64,000 bases of DNA from Rhodopirellula baltica SH 1 (GTDB lineage Bacteria > Planctomycetota > Planctomycetia > Pirellulales > Pirellulaceae), in the NCBI RefSeq assembly GCF_000196115.1, contig NC_005027.1, forward strand, positions 1-64,000, read 5' to 3'. Position 1 is the first letter of the stretch, and every line of letters begins with the position of its first letter. Below the pieces are notes generated by a model that was not told where the DNA came from, made no database searches, and saw only the letters and a list, made by a program, of their open reading frames with translations. Shown piece by piece: positions 17,846-26,497 of this stretch. Made by a program: the position numbers and the translations under genes.

Positions 17846-18367
17846 TTAGAGACCGAAAGTGTAAAGGAAGTACATGCCGACGAGACAAACCAACGTGTGC
17901 GGGAGCGTCAATGGAATGAGTTGAGCAACCCGAGGGAAACGAATGAACGCAGGTACCATTGAAAGCCCGCCGATATAGAGCCCGTTTGCGTATAGCGTTA
18001 CGACCTGTTCGCCCTCCCCTAGATCGCTAAAACGGTCGGAGAGCCAGAGCAAAGATGCAAACAGAAACAGCGGAACGAAACACACTGCAGCACCGATATA
18101 GCGAGATCTGAAGTAGCAGCCCACAAATGCGCCAACAGCGGCAAAAGTCACAACAAACGGAACAGCAATCAACGAAATGTAAGCGTCTTCATCGGTCGCC
18201 AACGACAACAATGTGCCAGTTAACGCAAACGCTCCAATTACGATCAGCCCAAGAGCGGCAAAACCAAGTGACGCCCAAGTAATCGCAATCGCGTCTACGG
18301 CCCAATGCAGGTGCGTAGGCGTGTGCAACCGTGCGACAGTCGTGTCAGCTGATGAGTATGGATTCAA
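17846..18367 (-). CDS. small multi-pass membrane protein
   Basis: A 173-residue frame with about five hydrophobic segments (IAITWASLGFAALGLIVIGA; LISLIAVPFVVTFAAVGAFVG; AAVCFVPLFLFASLLW; LYIGGLSMVPAFI; LPHTLVCLVGMYFLYTFG) and charged links. The only start in frame is TTG 18367, with no clear ribosome site, and a stop lies 9 codons upstream. It is probably an integral inner-membrane protein; function unknown. It lies upstream of the IS30-like element. Confidence 0.55.
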   Translation of the reverse strand: MNPYSSADTTVARLHTPTHLHWAVDAIAITWASLGFAALGLIVIGAFALTGTLLSLATDEDAYISLIAVPFVVTFAAVGAFVGCYFRSRYIGAAVCFVPLFLFASLLWLSDRFSDLGEGEQVVTLYANGLYIGGLSMVPAFIRFPRVAQLIPLTLPHTLVCLVGMYFLYTFGL

Positions 18368-18631
18368 TGCGTGGTGCGTTTGGTGAGGTGCATTTCAGTC
18401 GGACAAAGAATTTAAGAAGTCCGTGGTATGAGGCGAGTCGGTTGCTGCACGCTGCTGACCAGGCCGTGACCGTTCTCTTTCGAGACGTCACTATCAACAC
18501 TTCTTGCACGTTGACACCTCAAATCACGGAGACCTCTCATGTTGATAGCGATGACCGGACTACGGCGAACGATCATCCAATTCGGAAACACGAGTCCGCG
18601 TTTACGTGTTCATTGCTTGGTTCACCCATTC

Positions 18632-18659
18632 CGTGAATTCAAATCCGAAACGCAATTTT
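18632..18659 (+). repeat. left terminal inverted repeat of IS30-like element
   Basis: 28 bp starting CGTGAATTCAAATCCG and ending CGCAATTTT. It pairs with the right end at 27 of 28 positions and is preceded by TTC of the target duplication. Confidence 0.85.
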
Positions 18660-18667
18660 TCGCGAAA

Positions 18668-19417
18668 TCACTGGGAGAGCGACGCCGGTGTCTGATAGCC
18701 GTGTCGTTTACGAGGTCGTAGGTTTAGCAGCATAGCGGCTTTGCGAACCTGCTGCCAGCTGATCGAACCATAGTCCACTCCCTTTGGATAGTACTGACGC
18801 AGAAGACCATTGGTGTTCTCATTGGTCCTTCGTTGGCCACTACAGTATGGATCGGCGAAGAACACCATGACTTTGAACCAAGTAAAAAGAAATGGATGGT
18901 AGAAGAATTCGGTGCCATTGTCGAAGGTCATTGTCTTGATGTATTCCTTCGGCACCTTCTTGAACATCGACCGAATCGTATCCATCACCAAACGCGATAA
19001 CTTCTTTTGGCAGCGACCAACTAAGGTGTAGCCAGTCTTGCGGTCCACGGCGGTTACCAGGTAGCCAGTGCTCTTCTTGCAGACCACCAAATCGAGTTCC
19101 CAGTCGCCAACCCGTTTCCGGTTGCTGGCGACTTTTGGGCGGTCGTGAATTGACACACGGTCAGTAGCCTGTTTGCGAATGAATCCCGGCTTTTGCTTGC
19201 GATTGCGACGCCCGCTTCGCCGCATCACTTTGCGAATTGGGTAGTTTCGATCCAAAGACCATAGATACTTGTAGATCGTTTGATGGCTGATTTGCTGCTT
19301 AAGATGTGCATAGCTGACTGAGCCCGCATGAGTTGTTGGGATTTGAAGCTCCAAACAGCTTGGCGGGCTCAGTCGGTGTTTCGCCAGGGGGCGTTGAAAA
19401 ACCTTTCGTTTTTTCAA
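18668..19417 (-). pseudogene. IS30-family transposase, N-terminally truncated
   Basis: The open frame of 249 residues contains the IS30 catalytic core: GDWELDLV (first Asp), TMTFDNGTEF (second Asp) and ENTNGLLRQYYPKG (catalytic Glu in its usual context), with SHQTIYKYLW upstream. Full IS30 transposases are about 320-380 residues and begin with a helix-turn-helix that binds the inverted repeats. Here that part is absent, and the first usable codon is a TTG within 35 bp of the element end. The protein, if made, could catalyse but not recognise ends, so the copy is probably non-autonomous or dead. The C-terminus is complete. Confidence 0.8.
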
Positions 19418-19424
19418 CGCTCTG

Positions 19425-19452
19425 AAAATTGCGTTTCGGGTTTGAATTCACG
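19425..19452 (-). repeat. right terminal inverted repeat of IS30-like element
   Basis: 28 bp complementary to the left end (one mismatch), followed by TTC of the target duplication at 19453-19455. Confidence 0.85.
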
Positions 19453-19460
19453 TTCTTCAG

Positions 19461-19922
19461 CTAGCCGGTGGGCAACGCGCCAGTATTGGCACGAACGTAT
19501 TCAGCGAGCAGCCGGAATGTCTCATCTGATGATTCAAAGTATAGAGTGTCTGCAGTCTCAAATCCAAGCAGTGCTTTGATCATCGAAAGCGGTAATCGAA
19601 GCCTGTTTAACGGTCGCGAGATCGCGGACGTGGGGCGAATCCACAAAGTGCCACGAAGAAATCGGGAGAATGCTCGATGTGCTTGTTCAGCGCCGATTGT
19701 TGCATGCGATTCGGGCATGAGTGTGCAGAGGTCGAAGTCAGCATCCTTTCGTTCGAGCAAAAATTGGAATCCGCCGTTCGAAATTCGAGCGTGTGCTTGG
19801 TTGACCGCGAGCACAATTTGATGCGGCTTGGGGATCGAGTAAATGTCGAGTTGGTTGCCGTGAAGTTTCAGTATTCGCTCGACAGTATCACCCACCAGCT
19901 CAGAGTCGGAGTCGTCGATCAT
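19461..19922 (-). CDS. DUF4375-like protein
   Basis: A 153-residue cytoplasmic protein starting at ATG 19922. The segment IVLAVNQAHARISNGGFQFLLE carries the NGGF motif typical of the DUF4375 (DMP19-like) family, in which a helical domain with conserved NGG precedes an amphipathic C-terminal part. The C-terminus is LLAEYVRANTGALPTG. The family function is unclear; members often sit near immunity or SUKH-type genes in bacteria, which fits the broken SUKH gene 700 bp away. The IS30 element lies 9 bp beyond the stop and could block readthrough into downstream DNA. Confidence 0.7.
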   Translation of the reverse strand: MIDDSDSELVGDTVERILKLHGNQLDIYSIPKPHQIVLAVNQAHARISNGGFQFLLERKDADFDLCTLMPESHATIGAEQAHRAFSRFLRGTLWIRPTSAISRPLNRLRLPLSMIKALLGFETADTLYFESSDETFRLLAEYVRANTGALPTG

Positions 19923-20052
19923 TCAAACGTTGTAGCAACGGTCTTGGGGTTAGTCGGGGAACGTCACCCATCAGCGGGCTCGCGGAGATAATTAATCACT
20001 GCCAAGCCGCCTGATCGCGTGCTCCGTTGCATGGGATGGTTCGTCGTGATCA

Positions 20053-20520
20053 TCATTCGACCAAGAATCCGTTCTCGATTTCGATGACCGGCAGCCTAAA
20101 TCTCTCATCTGGCCCAGACGGAAGCACGAGCGTTACGCCGAGGCACTCGATTGGTGGCTCGCCGGGCGTAGATCCTTTGTAGTACACATCGTGGTCGAAG
20201 AACGTATTGCGCGGGAGTCGGTGACTACTCTGTATCTTCTTGAGCAGCGTCGTTACGTGCTCTGGAGTATTCCCCAGCGACAGCGTCGATTGAATAGCTT
20301 GTAGGACCGCATTCTCGTCGAGCAGCGTGCTATCGACTTTGACTGTATCCGAGATCTGATCGTTGAACTGAGCGACTGCTTGTGGCAGCGGAGTCGAATC
20401 CAGCCAGTCAAATAGGGGGCGTGCGATCGCCAACGCAACTGCCGCTACTGCGACAATCAAGATCAATGTCCGTAATTGGTATCGAACGAGTCTTGACTGC
20501 CGTTTCGAATTCTGTGTCAT
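20053..20520 (-). CDS. single-pass membrane protein, planctomycete RYxLRTLI type
   Basis: I start it at ATG 20520, giving 155 residues; ATG 20550 is in frame and would add ten. After MTQNSKRQSRLVRYQLRTLI comes a single hydrophobic segment (LIVAVAAVALAIA), the RYxLRTL-type N-terminus seen in many planctomycete small proteins. The remaining 120 residues are extracytoplasmic or cytoplasmic and soluble, with a Pro/Gly-rich C-terminal part (STPGEPPIECLGVTLVLPSG). No known domain is visible. It lies in the accessory run, 130 bp from its neighbour on the downstream side. Confidence 0.6.
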   Translation of the reverse strand: MTQNSKRQSRLVRYQLRTLILIVAVAAVALAIARPLFDWLDSTPLPQAVAQFNDQISDTVKVDSTLLDENAVLQAIQSTLSLGNTPEHVTTLLKKIQSSHRLPRNTFFDHDVYYKGSTPGEPPIECLGVTLVLPSGPDERFRLPVIEIENGFLVE

Positions 20521-20626
20521 CAAAGAATATGCTGTAGGTACGGCGAACATTGCGGATCACCGCGTGGGGAGAGAAAAGTCATCCATTTGAAAATGGCCGC
20601 AAGCCCCACTCCGGCGCATCCGAGGG

Positions 20627-21127
20627 TTATCCGGTCAGTTCGAGTCGATCGTTGAGCATCCGGTCGTACCAGTCGCGACGGAAGTCAAGCAGCGATTCGT
20701 GGATAACCTCATGCGGTTCTCCACCCTCTTGGTCAAACCAAATCACCTGCCCCCGCGTGAAGCCGTGCCCATCCCTGACGACGTAGCACAAGTGGTCGCC
20801 ACCGCCGTTGTCCAGGAAGGGAAGCTACGCAGGCTGCCAGTGCTCGGATGGCCAACCTTCGGAAAGGGCCATGTCAGTGAGCATTGTGTGGGTCGCCATG
20901 GACTCACGCAACGTCATGAATGTCAGATTCAATAACAGTTCGGTAAAGTCGCCGGATTGCTGACCGTTGTGCCACCGATAAAGTTCGGCGAACTCCTCAG
21001 GGAGCGTGCAGCAGTACACAGTGGCCGCCGCTGCCAGTTCGGAATGAGTAGCAGGTGGTTGAAGTAGCCGGTGGTAGTCGAGCCGGTTTGCCACGAGCCA
21101 ATCGTCGAGTTGCTGATAGGAAGCCAT
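20627..21127 (-). pseudogene. SMI1/KNR4 (SUKH) family gene interrupted by an in-frame TAG
   Basis: From ATG 21127 the frame reads a SUKH domain start (RLLQPPATHSELAAAATVYC, LPEEFAELYRWHNGQ) for 100 codons, then meets TAG at 20825-20827. The same frame continues without a shift into LPFLDNGGGDHLCYVV, IWFDQEGGEPHEVIHESLL and DWYDRMLNDRLEL before TAA at 20627-20629. The FLDNGGGDHLC strand is a hallmark of the family, so the full gene is 167 codons with a single nonsense codon. SUKH proteins are commonly toxin-immunity or regulatory proteins. Unless the stop is read through or is an assembly error, the gene is dead. Confidence 0.85.
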
Positions 21128-21454
21128 GGTTCAGTCCGATAGCTCGATCCTCACCTGTTGTACCGGGTGAGATCATGTGTTGGAGGATGTTCCGGACGGT
21201 TCAGTGGTGAGAATGAGTCTTGAGGGGGCGATTTGTCCTCGCCTGTTCCCATCCCAACGGGATCTATTGTCCCGGTTGCCCATGTGCAAGGCAAGGTTCC
21301 ACTGATTCGTTCGCTGACGATCATAGGCCGATCAATCGCGGTTTTGACTGCTGCCCACTGGTACGCGGTCACCGATCGAGAAAATGAATCGCCGGTGCTG
21401 ATGGCTGTTCGCGGAAGGCGAATTACACGTGATCGATTCTCGGTCAATCCGTTG

Positions 21455-22240
21455 CTATTCGTCCGTTGCATGTGACGATATCTGGTCTCGGATCAGATTG
21501 GCGGGGACCATCTTCGACAGTTTGGCACCCGATACGTCCTTTACCACACCGATGTGCATGCCAATCACCGTCAATTCTCCGTCGGGCTGGTTGTTCAAAA
21601 AAGCTGGGCCACCGCTGGTCCCTTGAGCGAGGGCTGGCGAGCAATACACGATTGGTTCGTGCCCCCAAGTGTTTGCCGTGTTCGTTTCGCGAGATGCGAT
21701 GTGTCCCACCACCGCGACGGGTGAGATCACATCACCGGCTCCGATCGCGAGCGGAAAACCGACCGCCACGATCTCGGTCGTGCGTGGCGGGGTTTCGGTG
21801 CAAATGGAATCCAAGGAGATCGAGAGTGCAGAGAGGTGAGAACGGTACGTTTCAGCTCCGTCGACACTGGGGAGCTCTGCGATCGCGAAGTCGGATTGTT
21901 CGTTTCGTTGCCACGGGTTGGTCGATGTTCGGAAGAATGTCTTGAGCGATACCCACTGCGTTACCCCATCTGGATCTCGATACCGGAGCTTGCTTTTGAG
22001 GTTGGTTTCAGCGGAAGCGTGGCCAGCCGTCACGAGAAATAGTCGTTCGTCTGCGGTGACGAGAAACGCCGAGCAAAGCTTGCCAGTGTCAGGTTTCGAT
22101 TCGACCTGGCTTTGAATGCAAACAACTCTGTCCCACGCTTCAATCGGCTTTGGTTCAGACGCATTGATCGATGTTGAGAATGCCACCACGGCAAAGATCA
22201 ATGCGGACGCATTTCTTACCGGAGAATGGAGGCGGTGCAT
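21455..22240 (-). CDS. secreted trypsin-like serine protease
   Basis: Starting at ATG 22240 the protein has 261 residues with a signal peptide (HRLHSPVRNASALIFAVVAF, cleavage about SINA-SEP). Another in-frame ATG at 22282 would add 14 residues before the signal. The chymotrypsin-fold triad is visible: LVTAGHAS (His), SDFAIAEL (Asp) and AQGTSGGPAFL (Ser). Two Cys pairs could form disulfides. It should cleave peptides outside the cytoplasm; the target is unknown. It is a single-domain protease without a PDZ domain, unlike DegP. It is isolated on the minus strand. Confidence 0.85.
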   Translation of the reverse strand: MHRLHSPVRNASALIFAVVAFSTSINASEPKPIEAWDRVVCIQSQVESKPDTGKLCSAFLVTADERLFLVTAGHASAETNLKSKLRYRDPDGVTQWVSLKTFFRTSTNPWQRNEQSDFAIAELPSVDGAETYRSHLSALSISLDSICTETPPRTTEIVAVGFPLAIGAGDVISPVAVVGHIASRETNTANTWGHEPIVYCSPALAQGTSGGPAFLNNQPDGELTVIGMHIGVVKDVSGAKLSKMVPANLIRDQISSHATDE

Positions 22241-22494
22241 GGAATCGTTGCCAAGCTCACGAGAGAAAAGAAGTGGCGTCATGAAAGTTGCTTCGCGTGG
22301 GGTGAAGGCTGTGGATGCACAGGTTTATTTGATGAGCTTCGAGATGCGTCTGCAGAAAGTAGCGTTGATCAACACACAGTGGTAGCGAGCGATCGGCTCT
22401 CCAGGATTGTTCCTGCGAACACTTCAGCCGTTTTGGCGCTAGCCACGGTTTCTTCAGCCAGCCCAAACGGTCGATTCAACCTGACGCTGTCCGG

Positions 22495-23124
22495 TCAGCG
22501 CTCACCGCGTTCGTATTGCGTTTGGTCAAACGCATCCAACTCGACGTCCCAAACCCTCTCCAGCTTTATCAATCCAGCATCGAAGGCACGATTGAAATCC
22601 CTGTCGGCCTCTCCAAAGGCCGATTCGATTTGTTCAAAGAGGGCTTCAAACTCATCGAACTTTTCGGGAGGCAGCGACAAGCGGTAGGTCGGGAACCAGT
22701 CCGTTCGATCTTGGTAAATCACCGCTTCTTCGAGCGTCAGTTGAATGTCACCGACTTCTCGATCTTTGACAGCTCGGGTTAGTTTGTTCAAATTCTGAAG
22801 AGCAAAGAAGATGACCGCTCGTTGCGCTCTCTTGTTCGCGTCCTCCAAGTCTTGACCGATGTCCACCATGCTCGACAGATCAGCTGGCCTCGCCACGATT
22901 TTTACAGTTTGATCGTCAGGGCTGACGACGACGGAATCAGTTCGGAAGTAGCCCTCCGCCAACAGCTGAACCGCCTCATTGTCAGGCATGGTTGGATTCT
23001 CTCGAACCTGTTGAATTTTCGCGGCCGCCAATTCTCGCTCGGTCGGATGGTTGCATCCGATGAGTGAAGTCATTTGTGCGATCCCCATCAAGCAAATGAG
23101 CGAGGCGACGTTTCGGTGCAACAT
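22495..23124 (-). CDS. lipoprotein, unknown function
   Basis: Starting at ATG 23124 (209 residues), the N-terminus LHRNVASLICLMGIAQMTSLIGC is a lipoprotein signal with lipobox SLIGC; a GTG at 23190 would add 22 residues without improving the signal. The mature protein is mostly helical with a coiled region (IGQDLEDANKRAQRAVIFF) and an acidic C-terminal helix (FDEFEALFEQIESAFGEA). No catalytic motif. It would be membrane-anchored outside the cytoplasm. Isolated gene; role unknown. Confidence 0.7.
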   Translation of the reverse strand: MLHRNVASLICLMGIAQMTSLIGCNHPTERELAAAKIQQVRENPTMPDNEAVQLLAEGYFRTDSVVVSPDDQTVKIVARPADLSSMVDIGQDLEDANKRAQRAVIFFALQNLNKLTRAVKDREVGDIQLTLEEAVIYQDRTDWFPTYRLSLPPEKFDEFEALFEQIESAFGEADRDFNRAFDAGLIKLERVWDVELDAFDQTQYERGER

Positions 23125-23322
23125 GGCGTGAGTCTTAAAAGCGAAGGGATTGCACGACATCTTCGAGGCGAACGAAGCATGCGTTGCCACAATGGAAATT
23201 CACGCACAACAGGTGGGAGCTAAACGATAGCCGGTGCGGAAAGCGAAACTTCAGTTGCATGCCAATCGTCGAATCGCGATCTTCCGTCAGTTTAATTGAT
23301 TCCAGTTTCTAACGACGAATGT

Positions 23323-23670
23323 TTAACTGCGGCTCCCGTGACGCTCATTCAATGCGGGGCAATCAGGGAACGTCGCTCGGATCTCGGGATCGCGAAGAAG
23401 TCTCAGGGCCCAGATACCGAACGGGATACCCAGCCAGACGAATGGTGTCAGCAAGGGAATGCACGCCAAAATCGATCCGACGCGTGCCATTCGATACGAT
23501 TCTAGAAATCCAAGCTTGGCGGCACCGATGGAGATGACGATCATCGACATGAGTTGCCCAGCGGCGATGCCAGTCGCGAGCAGTGAAATACCCGAGCCAA
23601 GCTGTCGGTAGTAGACAAAGCCTGCTGAAACAAGGTGGATCGTCACAATCACAGCATGGATCGACGCCAT
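23323..23670 (-). CDS. small membrane protein
   Basis: A 115-residue frame with about three hydrophobic stretches (ASIHAVIVTIHLVSAGFVYY, GSGISLLATGIAAGQLMSM, ILACIPLLTPFVWLGIPFG) and the C-terminal RLLRDPEIRATFPDC. ATG 23670 is the first start. The WALRLLRDPE motif with a TM bundle recurs in uncharacterised planctomycete membrane proteins, from memory. Function unknown; the frame may be part of a longer ancestral gene because the upstream region shows no clear ribosome site. Confidence 0.5.
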   Translation of the reverse strand: MASIHAVIVTIHLVSAGFVYYRQLGSGISLLATGIAAGQLMSMIVISIGAAKLGFLESYRMARVGSILACIPLLTPFVWLGIPFGIWALRLLRDPEIRATFPDCPALNERHGSRS

Positions 23671-23872
23671 GATGAGCAGTGCAGTCGCTGGTCGAGAAAC
23701 TCGTTTGCGAACTGCTTGATGGCCGAAATCAAAACTGGCATCAGCCTACGGCGTTTGATAGGGATTCGTCAACAGATTCGATCTTTACGAGTGATTTTGA
23801 TCGGGGAACGTTGCTCGGTTGGCGGGCAACGGCATCAGATTCTCAACACTTCGCTGCGCGTCCGATCAGAGC

Positions 23873-24328
23873 TCACGCGTCTTGGCTTGCCCGTTTCGAC
23901 GTGCCGTGATGAGCGTATTCGAGGAAGCAAAACCAGATCGCAATGGTGGGGCAGATCACCGCGACCATCGCAGTGATCGCAATTGACTGAGGCCAATTGA
24001 GGAGCTCAAGGGAATCTGGCGATGCGTTGGTTGAAACGGTGAACCAAGCAAACGGAGTCGTGATCGAGAACAGCATCAACATGCCTATCAACGCTCGGAA
24101 CGGACGCACCCGGTCACGGTTGTGCCAAAGGGCGATCCCCAAAAGAATCGCCAGCAAGCAGCATCCCAAAGGTACGAGAGCGAGTAAGGGGTGGCCGTTC
24201 AGCGCCAGGATTGCCGACATGGGAACCAGCCAAGCGGATCCGCCGACAACGCATCCAAACCAACCACTGCCTTGCCACTGAAACTGCCGAGGCCCAACGA
24301 TGGCTGACTTGGCTTGCTTTTGGGTCAT
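23873..24328 (-). CDS. small membrane protein
   Basis: Begun at ATG 24328 the protein is 151 residues with four hydrophobic segments: GWFGCVVGGSAWLVPMSAIL, LLALVPLGCCLLAILLGIAL, ALIGMLMLFSITTPFAWFTV and AITAMVAVICPTIAIWFCF. The frame is open upstream to 24472, but that part is Arg-rich without a start. Probably an integral membrane protein; no family recognised. It lies on the same strand and next to the 23323 gene, separated by 203 bp. Confidence 0.6.
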   Translation of the reverse strand: MTQKQAKSAIVGPRQFQWQGSGWFGCVVGGSAWLVPMSAILALNGHPLLALVPLGCCLLAILLGIALWHNRDRVRPFRALIGMLMLFSITTPFAWFTVSTNASPDSLELLNWPQSIAITAMVAVICPTIAIWFCFLEYAHHGTSKRASQDA

Positions 24329-24563
24329 TCGGAAACACTGAAATTGGCAACGATTGCGTCGGATTCTTGTTTGCAGCAAACGTGATTTGACCGGTTTGGT
24401 CGTGGGCTCTCGTCGTTGCAATCTCTTCAGCATACGTGCTGCGGGAACCGCACTCAACGATCGAAGCTGCACTCAGCTTCGGAATTCGGTGGAACCGTCG
24501 AAAGGTATTGGTTCCCCGAGGGACGTTCGATTTCCGAGTTGATCCTGGAAAACGCGACGCCTT

Positions 24564-25160
24564 TCACGCTTTGATTCGTGCTTCGGACCGATCGTATGAG
24601 TTCAGCAGGTCGTCGACTTTGCTGCCGAAATGAATGTAACTTGCTGACGAAGTTTCGTTGATTGAAATACTAGGGAGCGAATCGAGCAATGCATCCGTTG
24701 TGGTGGAAAACTGGATCTGAACACCGTCCAAGGTCGCAACGATTTTGTCCTTCGTTACCGTGGTCAAGTTCATGGCGGCAGTGTCGTGACCCGTTTGGTA
24801 GGCCAGGATATTTTCCAAGCGACCCTGAGGCACGTAGTGAATGGTTAGTGCCGTGCCGTCGATATCCCATTCAAAGTATTGAACGGGAAGAGCAGGGGAT
24901 TGTGGGTCACGGGATCGACCGGAGCCATCAGCCCGAAATTAAAACGTAGCGCCGGTGTCAGAAAACCAAGTAGCAGTTGGCAACGATGCAAAATTGGGTG
25001 GCACCGTTGAGGACGAAGTGGGTCTTCTGCGGTCCGTTTGATGCAACGCATAGAAAATAAAAGTTACTAATAACACAGAGATGATTGCGATGACTTTTCG
25101 GCGACGCGATATAGCGAGTCCGAAAGGATGACGGCTTGGACTGGAGTCGGACAACGTCAT
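24564..25160 (-). pseudogene. single-pass membrane protein gene broken by an in-frame TAA
   Basis: From ATG 25160 the frame encodes MTLSDSSPSRHPFGLAIS, then a basic RRRKVIAIISVLLVTFIFYAL membrane anchor and a short linker ending DTGATF, where TAA (24939-24941) interrupts. The same frame continues FRADGSGRSRDPQ, YFEWDIDGTALTIHYVPQG and YIHFGSKVDDLLNSYDRSE to TGA at 24564. The downstream part is a plausible soluble domain, so the intact gene would be about 198 codons. A GTG at 25208 could extend the N-terminus. Unless this is a sequencing error the gene is inactive. The family is not recognised. Confidence 0.7.
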
Positions 25161-25587
25161 TCTCGTGTTTGGCACAAATGTAGAGGATGAATTTTTACGC
25201 TCACGCACTCGCTTGCTTCGGCAGGTACGTGCTTCGTTGCACCTACAACCGTTTCAAGCTGCACAACCGAAAAACAGCCTGTCGCCGCGAAGTATCGAAT
25301 CATACCGCCAGCTAGGATTCTTGGTTTCTCTCTTGAGAGGGGAAGGTAGGGTTTTCTAGCGAGTACGAAGAAATGGTTTGAGTGAACCCATCAGTCGATT
25401 GTGGTTCCATATTGCGACCCTGGCCAACGCTAGACGATTGAGCCACTCAATGACCTCATCTTACCCGCATAGCCGACGGTATTCTTGCGTTTCAGATTTG
25501 TCTGCCGCCGATGAATCAGCTTGCAAGAACGCTTGTCAAATTCATCAGTCTTGATTCGACTCACTCATTGGTAGGTGCGCCCAACCC
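25161..25587. other. intergenic region
   Basis: About 430 bp with no gene, stable hairpin or repeat that I can see. It separates the minus-strand broken gene from the plus-strand nuclease-like gene and must hold both promoters. Confidence 0.4.
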
Positions 25588-25983
25588 TTGCCACTTCGCA
25601 GAACCAAAACACCAGACGGAACACGGAAGACACTCAGGAATGTCTCATTCGAAAGCTTGGTCGCGTGCTGGTTGATGCAGGATGGTTGGCAGCTTTATTC
25701 GCCGATGGTGGACCATGGGCACAAAACAGATTTATTGATCTCAGATGGTCCGAACTTTCATCGTATCCAGATCAAGACGTTTGAAAGCAAAGGAAAAAAT
25801 CAAGAGATTAACAATTGTTGGTCTCCGTGCAAAATTGACTACGTGGTCTTGATTGCTCGCAATGCTAACTGGGGACTGATCACACCTGCCTTCACCGAAA
25901 AACGGCGACGGATCAATCACAAAGAACACTGCAAGTTCGAAAAGAACAAGCAGGAATTCTTGCGTGCGTTCCGTCAGGTTTGA
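25588..25983 (+). CDS. PD-(D/E)XK nuclease-like protein
   Basis: A frame of about 131 codons with the PD-(D/E)XK core layout: a helix (FESLVACWLMQDGW), then SPMVDHGHKTDLLI (the Asp) and FHRIQIKTFESKGKNQ, where QIKT provides the Gln/Lys pair of the (D/E)xK strand (Gln in place of Asp/Glu). This pattern is close to the PDDEXK_5 family of small endonuclease-like proteins. The start is uncertain: TTG 25588 is the first in-frame candidate and no ribosome site is evident, so the N-terminus may be shortened. Possibly a restriction- or homing-type nuclease remnant; function inferred from the fold only. Confidence 0.6.
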   Translation: MPLRRTKTPDGTRKTLRNVSFESLVACWLMQDGWQLYSPMVDHGHKTDLLISDGPNFHRIQIKTFESKGKNQEINNCWSPCKIDYVVLIARNANWGLITPAFTEKRRRINHKEHCKFEKNKQEFLRAFRQV

Positions 25984-26497
25984 CCTCAGTATTGCTGATC
26001 CGTGGTCTCCGCTTCACGATGCCTGACCGTGGCGGTGTGGAGTGTCTCGAGAGTGTTTGCTGCAGCCGGTAGGGCGATCGATTGCTTGGGATGGAAGGGT
26101 TGAACCTTGTCGACAACGTTCTGTCGGAGCTTTTCCCGGGCACATCGGTCCGACGAGCCAGTTCGAATTCTCTGTTCGAATTCCCGGTTCAAGCATTCAA
26201 TGGTCGAGAAAGGCGGGCTTTCACCGGTCGATCTGGGCACTTGTCAATTTCACAGCGTGGTTTGAAAGAGCGTGTAATCGCTATTTGCTTTGAAGTAGAA
26301 TCATCGCCGCCGAGCCGTTTGCCGCGATTTCCCTGAAGGATCGAGCTTAAAACGGCACCTGATTTCGTCGCCCAATTGACAGACCCGGCTCGGAAAACAG
26401 AGATTGGCACCCGCAGGATGTACCAGCTTGGCTTGTGGAAACCACAACCACGGCCGGTGCATTTCAGACCCACCGTCCTCCAAAAAGATTCTCAATC
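25984..26497. other. gene-poor region, possible transposase remnant on minus strand
   Basis: About 510 bp between the nuclease-like gene and the propeller gene. On the minus strand at about 26150-26240 a frame reads SPPFSTIECLNREFEQRIRT, which vaguely resembles the C-terminal ER...REFxRRxRT motif of mutator/IS256 transposases. The neighbouring frames are broken and no ends are visible. I treat it as an unproved remnant. Confidence 0.3.

Larger units (their letters stand above)
18632..19452 (-). mobile_element. IS30-family element, internally deleted, with intact ends
   Basis: The element is bounded by 28-bp inverted repeats (18632-18659 and 19425-19452) that differ at one base. Both outer flanks read TTC (18629-18631 and 19453-19455), a 3-bp target duplication of the size expected for IS30. 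At 821 bp it is shorter than typical IS30 members (about 1.0-1.25 kb) because the transposase lacks its N-terminal DNA-binding part. A hairpin with an 11-bp stem (GCGTTGAAAAA / TTTTTCAACGC) lies at 19391-19420, just inside the 19425 end. It inserted 9 bp beyond the stop codon of the DUF4375-like gene. Confidence 0.85.
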
